NCBI GenBank assembly: GCA_902497095.1
Contig: CABVDD010000040.1
Span: 1 to 16,692, forward strand
Length of the DNA: 16,692 nt
Source of the DNA: an uncultured Faecalicoccus sp.
Lineage (GTDB): Bacteria; Bacillota_I; Bacilli_A; Erysipelotrichales; Erysipelotrichaceae
Direction: 5' to 3'
The translations under genes were made by a program, and so were the position numbers. Positions 12,609 to 16,692 of this stretch are shown piece after piece. The notes below the pieces were generated by a model that had not been told where the DNA came from, searched no databases, and worked only from the letters and a program-made list of their open reading frames with translations. How positions within the stretch are numbered: position 1 is the stretch's first letter; each line of letters begins with the position of its first letter.

Positions 12609-13400
12609 ATGGAAATAACATTAATTCAAGCGATTATATTATCAGTTTGGGGATTTATTGCAGGTACCGATCGAATGTCAGAAGCTTTCTTTTGGTTTCG
12701 ACCTATTATTGTTTCGACTGTTTCCGGTATCATTCTTCAAGATCCAGTAAATGGCGCAATTGTAGGTGGGTTAACTGAGTTAGCATTTGCTGGATTGACA
12801 CCGGCAGGAGGAGCAGTACCTCCTGATCCGGTAGTAGCAGGTATAATGGGAGCTGTATTTGCTTGTTGTACGGATGTTGGTCCCACAGCGGCTGTTGGAT
12901 TAGCTCTACCATTCAGTGTTTTGATGCAATATATCGTTATGTTGATGTATACAGCTTATTTAGGATTTATGAAGAAACTAGACCAATTGATTGAAGATGT
13001 TAATATTAAAGGAATGATAAGAATGAATATTCTTGGTCTAGTTTTAGTAGGATTGAGTTATATGATTTTTACATTCTTAGCAGCGTATTTGATGCAGGAT
13101 GTAATTAGTTCATTGATTGATATTATTCCTACGTGGGTTATGCACGGATTAGAAGTGGCTGGTGGAGTTATGCCAGCGTTAGGGTTTGCAATGTTACTCA
13201 CTACGATGTTCAAAATTGAGTATACTCCATTTTTGATTATTGGATTTTTAGCGGCAACATTTGGTGGCTTTGCAAATATCTTACCTGTTGCTTTAATTGG
13301 CTTGGCATTTGCTTTATATAATTACTTTTTTGGAAACAAAGAAAAAAGTGAGAGTGGCTCACATACAGAAATAGAAGGAGATTATAGTAATGGAATCTAA
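12609..13400 (+). CDS. PTS system mannose/fructose/sorbose family, IIC component
   Basis: 263 residues, a polytopic membrane protein forming the sugar channel with IID. The conserved region is VNGAIVGGLTELAFAGLTPA followed by GGAVPPDPVVAGIMGA (about 48-83), the hallmark of IIC in this family. Several hydrophobic helices follow at about 95-120, 135-162 and 180-243. A hydrophilic tail (GNKEKSESGSHTEIEGDY) ends the protein. AAGGAG (12598-12603) precedes the ATG by 5 bases. Its end overlaps the IID gene by 11 bases, so the two membrane subunits are translationally coupled. Confidence 0.95.
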   Translation: MEITLIQAIILSVWGFIAGTDRMSEAFFWFRPIIVSTVSGIILQDPVNGAIVGGLTELAFAGLTPAGGAVPPDPVVAGIMGAVFACCTDVGPTAAVGLALPFSVLMQYIVMLMYTAYLGFMKKLDQLIEDVNIKGMIRMNILGLVLVGLSYMIFTFLAAYLMQDVISSLIDIIPTWVMHGLEVAGGVMPALGFAMLLTTMFKIEYTPFLIIGFLAATFGGFANILPVALIGLAFALYNYFFGNKEKSESGSHTEIEGDYSNGI

Positions 13401-14184
13401 AGGATCAATTACAAATAAGGAGTTTGCTCAAGCTGTTGGAAGATCCATTTTGCTTCAGGGAACGTTTAATTACGAACGTTATCAAGGAAGTGGTTGGGTT
13501 GCAATGATGGCCCCATTTTTAAAAAAATTTTATGGAAATGATAAAGAGGAATTGAGAGAAGTATTAAAGGACAACTCAGGATTTTTCAATACACAAGCAC
13601 AAATGGCTATGTTTCTGCAAGGATTGCTTTTATCAATGTATGAAACAAAACAAGATCGATCTTTGATCAATAATTTGAGGGTTTCTTTATTTGGACCATT
13701 AGCAGGGATAGGAGATTCTATCTTTTGGTTTACTTTAATGCCTATCATGGCAGGAATTTGTTCTTCAATTGCAACAGAAGGGAATATTTTAGGACCGATT
13801 ATTTACTTTGTTGTGTATATTTTAGTTTTTTTATCAAAATATCTCTTTATAAAAGCTGGTTATAAAATGGGCATCTCTTCCATTGAGTTGTTGGGAGAAA
13901 AGACCAAAGATCTATCAACGGCCGCTGCAATTTTAGGTTGTACCGTTATTGGTGGTTTGGTAGCAACAATGATATCTTTTAGTATTACGTTATCATTCAA
14001 TGTTGCGGATGGTGTAAATCTTTCACTTCAAGAAGCATTTTTTGACCAAATCATACCTGGCTTATTACCAATTTTAATTACGTTGCTAATGTATAAGTTG
14101 TTAAAAAAGAAAGTATCACCAACAAAATTAGTGGTTGGAATAATTGTTGCTTGTTTGCTTCTTTCTTTATGTGGTGTGATTTAA
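13390..14184 (+). CDS. PTS system mannose/fructose/sorbose family, IID component
   Basis: 264 residues. IID is unique to this PTS family and forms the membrane channel with IIC. The N-terminal part is soluble-like with the typical RSILLQGTFNYERYQGSGW (about 18-36), FFNTQAQMAMFLQGLLLSMYE and LFGPLAGIGDSIFWFTLMPI. The C-terminal half is membrane-spanning (about 180-205, 220-237, 244-264). AAGGAG at 13375-13380 lies within the IIC gene nine bases before its ATG. The stop TAA directly abuts the ATG of the IIA gene. The subunit is intact in length and motifs, so the transporter should work. Confidence 0.95.
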   Translation: MESKGSITNKEFAQAVGRSILLQGTFNYERYQGSGWVAMMAPFLKKFYGNDKEELREVLKDNSGFFNTQAQMAMFLQGLLLSMYETKQDRSLINNLRVSLFGPLAGIGDSIFWFTLMPIMAGICSSIATEGNILGPIIYFVVYILVFLSKYLFIKAGYKMGISSIELLGEKTKDLSTAAAILGCTVIGGLVATMISFSITLSFNVADGVNLSLQEAFFDQIIPGLLPILITLLMYKLLKKKVSPTKLVVGIIVACLLLSLCGVI

Positions 14185-14607
14185 ATGAAGAGAATTTTAT
14201 TAGCTTCCCATCAAACTTTAGCAAAGGGAATGAAAAGAACATTGGAGTTTATTATGGGGCCACAAGATTGTTGCGATACTTTGTGTGCCTTTATGCCACA
14301 AACTCTAGATTTGCAAAGTGCGGTAAAAGATTACATGGGTCAAATGAAAGAAGGTGATGAACGAATAGTGATAACTGATTTGTTTGGCGGCAGCGTAAAC
14401 AATGAATTTATGAAATATATTGGAAAAGAAGGTTTTATCCTAATAGCAGGAATGAGTCTGCCTCTGGTTATGGAAATTGTATTAAATATGGACAAAGATC
14501 TAGAAAATCAGGTAAATGATGCAATACAAAACACAGGGGCTGCTAAGAATTGTAATGAATTATTTAAAAATGTATCAGAAGAAATGATGCCTAGTGAAGG
14601 TATTTAA
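14185..14607 (+). CDS. PTS system mannose/fructose/sorbose family, IIA component
   Basis: 140 residues, a free-standing IIA, cytoplasmic. It accepts phosphate from HPr on H9 in ILLASHQTLAKGM (4-16) and hands it to IIB. The loop VITDLFGGSVNNEFM (about 62-76) is the other conserved block of the family. There is no gap between the IID stop (14182-14184) and this ATG and no clear binding site, so translation is probably by re-initiation after IID. With IIB, IIC and IID it completes a four-gene transporter in the order B-C-D-A. Confidence 0.94.
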   Translation: MKRILLASHQTLAKGMKRTLEFIMGPQDCCDTLCAFMPQTLDLQSAVKDYMGQMKEGDERIVITDLFGGSVNNEFMKYIGKEGFILIAGMSLPLVMEIVLNMDKDLENQVNDAIQNTGAAKNCNELFKNVSEEMMPSEGI

Positions 14608-14638
14608 ATGGTACACATTAGAAGAGGAGACAAAAAAT

Positions 14639-15400
14639 ATGAAAATTGTAGTTTGTAAAGATTATGAAGAAGTGAGTAAGGTGATGGCGCAAAAAGTAGT
14701 AAATTTGATTAATGAAAAGCCAGATCTTGTATTCTGCCTTCCTGCAGGAAATTCACCGATTGGCATGTTTAAAGAATTGGTAAACATGTATCAAGAAGGA
14801 AAAGTTGATTTTTCAAAATTACGTACATTTGATATGGACGAATATGTAGGATGTGGCCCTGAAGATCCACATAGCTTTGTATATTTCTTCCATCAACATT
14901 TCTTTGATCATGTAAATATTAATATGGACAATGTAGAATATCCAGATGCCTTAGCAGATGATTTGGATGCAATGTGTAAAAAGTATGCTCAGGATATCAT
15001 TGATGCAGGAGGATTAGATATCGCAATTACTGGTATTGGAGATGATGGACATATTGCTTTTAATGAACCAGGAGAATATCTATTGCCAAGAACACATGTA
15101 GTTAAAATGGATGAAGCTACGCGCAAACAAAATGCTAGTGCCTTTGCAGATCGTGAAGAAGGTGTGCCTGAATATGCTATTACTACTGGTATGGAGGAAC
15201 ATATGAAAACTAAACATTATTTTGTTGTATGTTCTGGAGAACATAAGGCACCTTTGTTAAAAAAATTGTTTGAAACAGAAAATTTGGATCCTAAGTTCCC
15301 TGTTTCTTGGTTACGCATGCATTCCAATGTAGAGTTTGTCATTGACGAAGCTGCTGCTAAAGATATTCCTCAGGATGTATTGGAGTATTATAGTAAATAA
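14639..15400 (+). CDS. nagB: NagB-family glucosamine/galactosamine-6-phosphate deaminase-isomerase
   Basis: 253 residues. The family turns an amino-sugar-6-phosphate into a ketohexose-6-phosphate plus ammonia. Catalytic positions of E. coli NagB are recognisable: TFDMDEYVG with D67 (Asp72 equivalent), GIGDDGHIAFNEPG with D136, H138 and E143 (Asp141, His143, Glu148 equivalents) and K203 in SGEHKAPLL. The phosphate-binding loop reads LPAGNSPIGM (34-43), where classical NagB has PTGxTP, so substrate choice may differ (for example galactosamine phosphate, AgaI-like). The frame extends upstream to a GTG at 14594, but AGAGGAG (14623-14629) and family length favour ATG 14639. It follows the PTS genes and overlaps the HPS gene by one base (TAATG). 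Confidence 0.85.
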   Translation: MKIVVCKDYEEVSKVMAQKVVNLINEKPDLVFCLPAGNSPIGMFKELVNMYQEGKVDFSKLRTFDMDEYVGCGPEDPHSFVYFFHQHFFDHVNINMDNVEYPDALADDLDAMCKKYAQDIIDAGGLDIAITGIGDDGHIAFNEPGEYLLPRTHVVKMDEATRKQNASAFADREEGVPEYAITTGMEEHMKTKHYFVVCSGEHKAPLLKKLFETENLDPKFPVSWLRMHSNVEFVIDEAAAKDIPQDVLEYYSK

Positions 15401-16041
15401 TGAAACTACAAATTGCTGTTGATATTGCAGATACGTATCGTATTCTTGAAATTGCAAGTCAAATCCATGATGTTATTGATATTTATGAGGTAGGAACACC
15501 GGTCATTATGAAGGAAGGTATGTTTCCTGTTAAAATGTTAAAAAAAGCATTTCCTAATTTGTGTGTTTTAGCAGATACAAAAATCATGGATGGTGGAAGT
15601 ATTGAATGTCAAGATGTATGTGATGCTGGAGCTGACATTGTAACAGTTTTGGCATTAGCTGATGATGAAACGATTCGTGAAGTTGTGGAAATTGCACATA
15701 AAAATGGTAAACAAGTCATGGCTGATATGATACGTGAACCAAGGATTCAAGAAAGAGCAAAACAATTATTAACTTTTGGCGTGGATTTGATTGGTGTGCA
15801 CACAGGCGTAGATATGCAAAAACAAGGGAGAACACCATTGCAAGATCTTGCAACTTTAGTTGAATCCATTCCATCTTCATATGTAACTGTCGCTGGAGGT
15901 GTCAATATGAATTCAATAGATGAATATGTAGCTTTACACCCAGAAGTGATTATAGCAGGTGGATCTTTATACAATTCGCAAGATATTCGTCGAGCAGTTA
16001 TTGAAATGAAAGGACATTTAGATTATGACAGTACAAAATAA
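15400..16041 (+). CDS. hxlA: 3-hexulose-6-phosphate synthase (HPS)
   Basis: 213 residues, a TIM-barrel enzyme of the OMP decarboxylase suprafamily. HPS joins formaldehyde to ribulose-5-phosphate or splits the product, depending on conditions. Residues fit the family: D8, E30 in YEVGTPVI, the LADTKIMDGG motif (D59, K61, D64), TVLALADDETI, then ADM with D109 and GVHTGVDMQ with H134. In the sister enzyme 3-keto-L-gulonate-6-phosphate decarboxylase (UlaD) the last two places carry glutamate and arginine, so this is HPS-like. AGGVNM and IAGGSLYN form the phosphate-binding end. Its start overlaps the nagB stop, and it overlaps the PHI gene by 17 bases. No strong binding site precedes it, which suggests coupling. 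Confidence 0.88.
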   Translation: MKLQIAVDIADTYRILEIASQIHDVIDIYEVGTPVIMKEGMFPVKMLKKAFPNLCVLADTKIMDGGSIECQDVCDAGADIVTVLALADDETIREVVEIAHKNGKQVMADMIREPRIQERAKQLLTFGVDLIGVHTGVDMQKQGRTPLQDLATLVESIPSSYVTVAGGVNMNSIDEYVALHPEVIIAGGSLYNSQDIRRAVIEMKGHLDYDSTK

Positions 16042-16588
16042 TATTTCCATGATATTAGAAGAATTAAATATAGCGTTGAGAAGTGTGGATGAGAAGCGCA
16101 TTCATGCGCTAGAACAAATGATTCTTGAAAGTAAACGAATTTTTGTGGCAGGTGCGGGACGATCACTTTTGATGATTCGTGCTTTTGCAATGCGCCTTAT
16201 GCATTTAGGTTTAATAACATATGTGGTAGGAGAAACAGTTACTCCTGCACTTCAAAAGGATGACTTGTTATTGATTGCATCAGGATCTGGAAAAACGGGT
16301 TCATTAATATTAATGGCCAAAAAATGTAAAGAAGTAGGGGCAAAGTTATCTTTAATTACAACAAGTGAACAATCAGAAATAGGTAAAATAGCAGATTGTG
16401 TTGTTAGAATTTCTGCAAGTACGCCTAAAGTAGACAGTCAAAATAAAACATCTCATCAACCAGGTGCAAATACATTTGAGCAAAGTGTTTTATTATTAGG
16501 AGATTCTTTAGTTATGGATATAATTCAAACTTCTTCAACACATTTTGACAATAAAGATTTGATGAAAAGACATGCCAATTTAGAATAA
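16025..16588 (+). CDS. hxlB: 6-phospho-3-hexuloisomerase (PHI)
   Basis: 187 residues, an SIS-domain isomerase that interconverts 3-hexulose-6-phosphate and fructose-6-phosphate. Family marks are FVAGAGRSLLMIRAFAMRLM (40-59), YVVGETVTPAL, the sugar-phosphate loop ASGSGKTGSL (85-94), IADCVVRISASTPKVDSQ and HQPGANTFEQSVLLLGD (144-160) with the conserved FEQ glutamate E152. B. subtilis HxlB has SGSGET where this protein has SGSGKT; relatives vary at that place. The start lies 17 bases inside the HPS gene, with AAAGGA about 11 bases upstream. HPS and PHI act together in the ribulose monophosphate pathway and are co-transcribed here. The operon has no visible terminator before the window ends. Confidence 0.9.
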   Translation: MTVQNNISMILEELNIALRSVDEKRIHALEQMILESKRIFVAGAGRSLLMIRAFAMRLMHLGLITYVVGETVTPALQKDDLLLIASGSGKTGSLILMAKKCKEVGAKLSLITTSEQSEIGKIADCVVRISASTPKVDSQNKTSHQPGANTFEQSVLLLGDSLVMDIIQTSSTHFDNKDLMKRHANLE

Positions 16589-16692
16589 TTAGACATAGTA
16601 GCTAATAAAAAATACATGTCACCATAAAGTGAAAAGTGGTAATTTAACTTAGTGAGTGGTTTTAAAGAATGGTGCTCTACGATTAAGTGTGG
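16589..16692. other. Window end, no gene; spaced GTGGT words
   Basis: No open frame with a start, no terminator hairpin of quality. AGTGGT occurs at 16635 and 16655, followed each time by an AT-rich TTTA/TTTTAA-like stretch, with a further TGGT at 16670 and GTGTGG at the end. Closely spaced words of this kind occur at the ends of IS21-type insertion sequences, but the window stops before anything can be confirmed. Confidence 0.35.

Noticed and set aside
14594..14638. GTG start for the NagB-like gene
   Set aside because: It would overlap the IIA gene and add 15 residues not seen in the family. ATG 14639 has AGAGGAG upstream.
15400..16041. 3-keto-L-gulonate-6-phosphate decarboxylase (UlaD)
   Set aside because: The residues that distinguish the two activities (D109, H134) are of the HPS type, and the PHI gene follows directly.

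Overview
The window looks like the chromosome of a low-GC Firmicute. The protein sequences resemble Erysipelotrichia-type gut bacteria, but that placement is inferred from gene order and protein style and was not tested by a search. Evidence for a Firmicute includes strong AGGAGG ribosome binding sites, many hairpin-plus-T-run terminators, the order rpsK-rpoA-rplQ ... ecfA1-ecfA2-ecfT-truA ... rplM-rpsI, a candidate L13 leader RNA and a possible CcpA-type cre site.

Layout. Positions 1-1394 hold the end of the ribosomal protein/alpha operon: the last codons of rpsK, then rpoA and rplQ, closed by a terminator that overlaps the rplQ stop codon. Positions 1431-3668 hold a SAM-dependent O-methyltransferase (TrmR-like), a 66-residue membrane protein and a MATE exporter. 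These sit between rplQ and the ECF genes, which are neighbours in many Firmicutes. Positions 3732-7698 form a tightly overlapping run: ecfA1-ecfA2-ecfT (the shared energy module of vitamin transporters), truA (tRNA pseudouridine synthase) and a PHP-type histidinol phosphatase. Positions 7819-8763 are rplM-rpsI with their own promoter and leader.

Positions 8747-10434 look like a small integrated element. The last 16 bases shared with the end of rpsI (coding FSKR and most of the stop) occur again perfectly at 10419-10434. Between the copies are a terminator, a promoter with two 22-bp operator-like repeats, a gene fusing an XRE-type DNA-binding domain to a DUF3990/ADP-ribosyltransferase-like domain, and an overlapping partner gene. 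This looks like a toxin-antitoxin or defence cassette. No integrase is present. A bidirectional terminator that would suit the original rpsI end lies directly after the second repeat, followed by a decayed minus-strand reading frame and about 320 bp with no identifiable gene.

Positions 11054-16588 are a sugar-use locus: a divergent DeoR-family regulator, a consensus sigma-A promoter with operator-like repeats, a complete mannose-family PTS transporter (IIB, IIC, IID, IIA), a NagB-family amino-sugar-phosphate deaminase/isomerase, 3-hexulose-6-phosphate synthase (HPS) and 6-phospho-3-hexuloisomerase (PHI). Joining an amino-sugar-type PTS and deaminase to the HPS/PHI pair is the most intriguing metabolic feature. 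It could turn an imported sugar phosphate into fructose-6-phosphate and then ribulose-5-phosphate plus formaldehyde, or run the other way to fix formaldehyde, or act on an unrecognised substrate. The last 100 bases hold no gene I can support.
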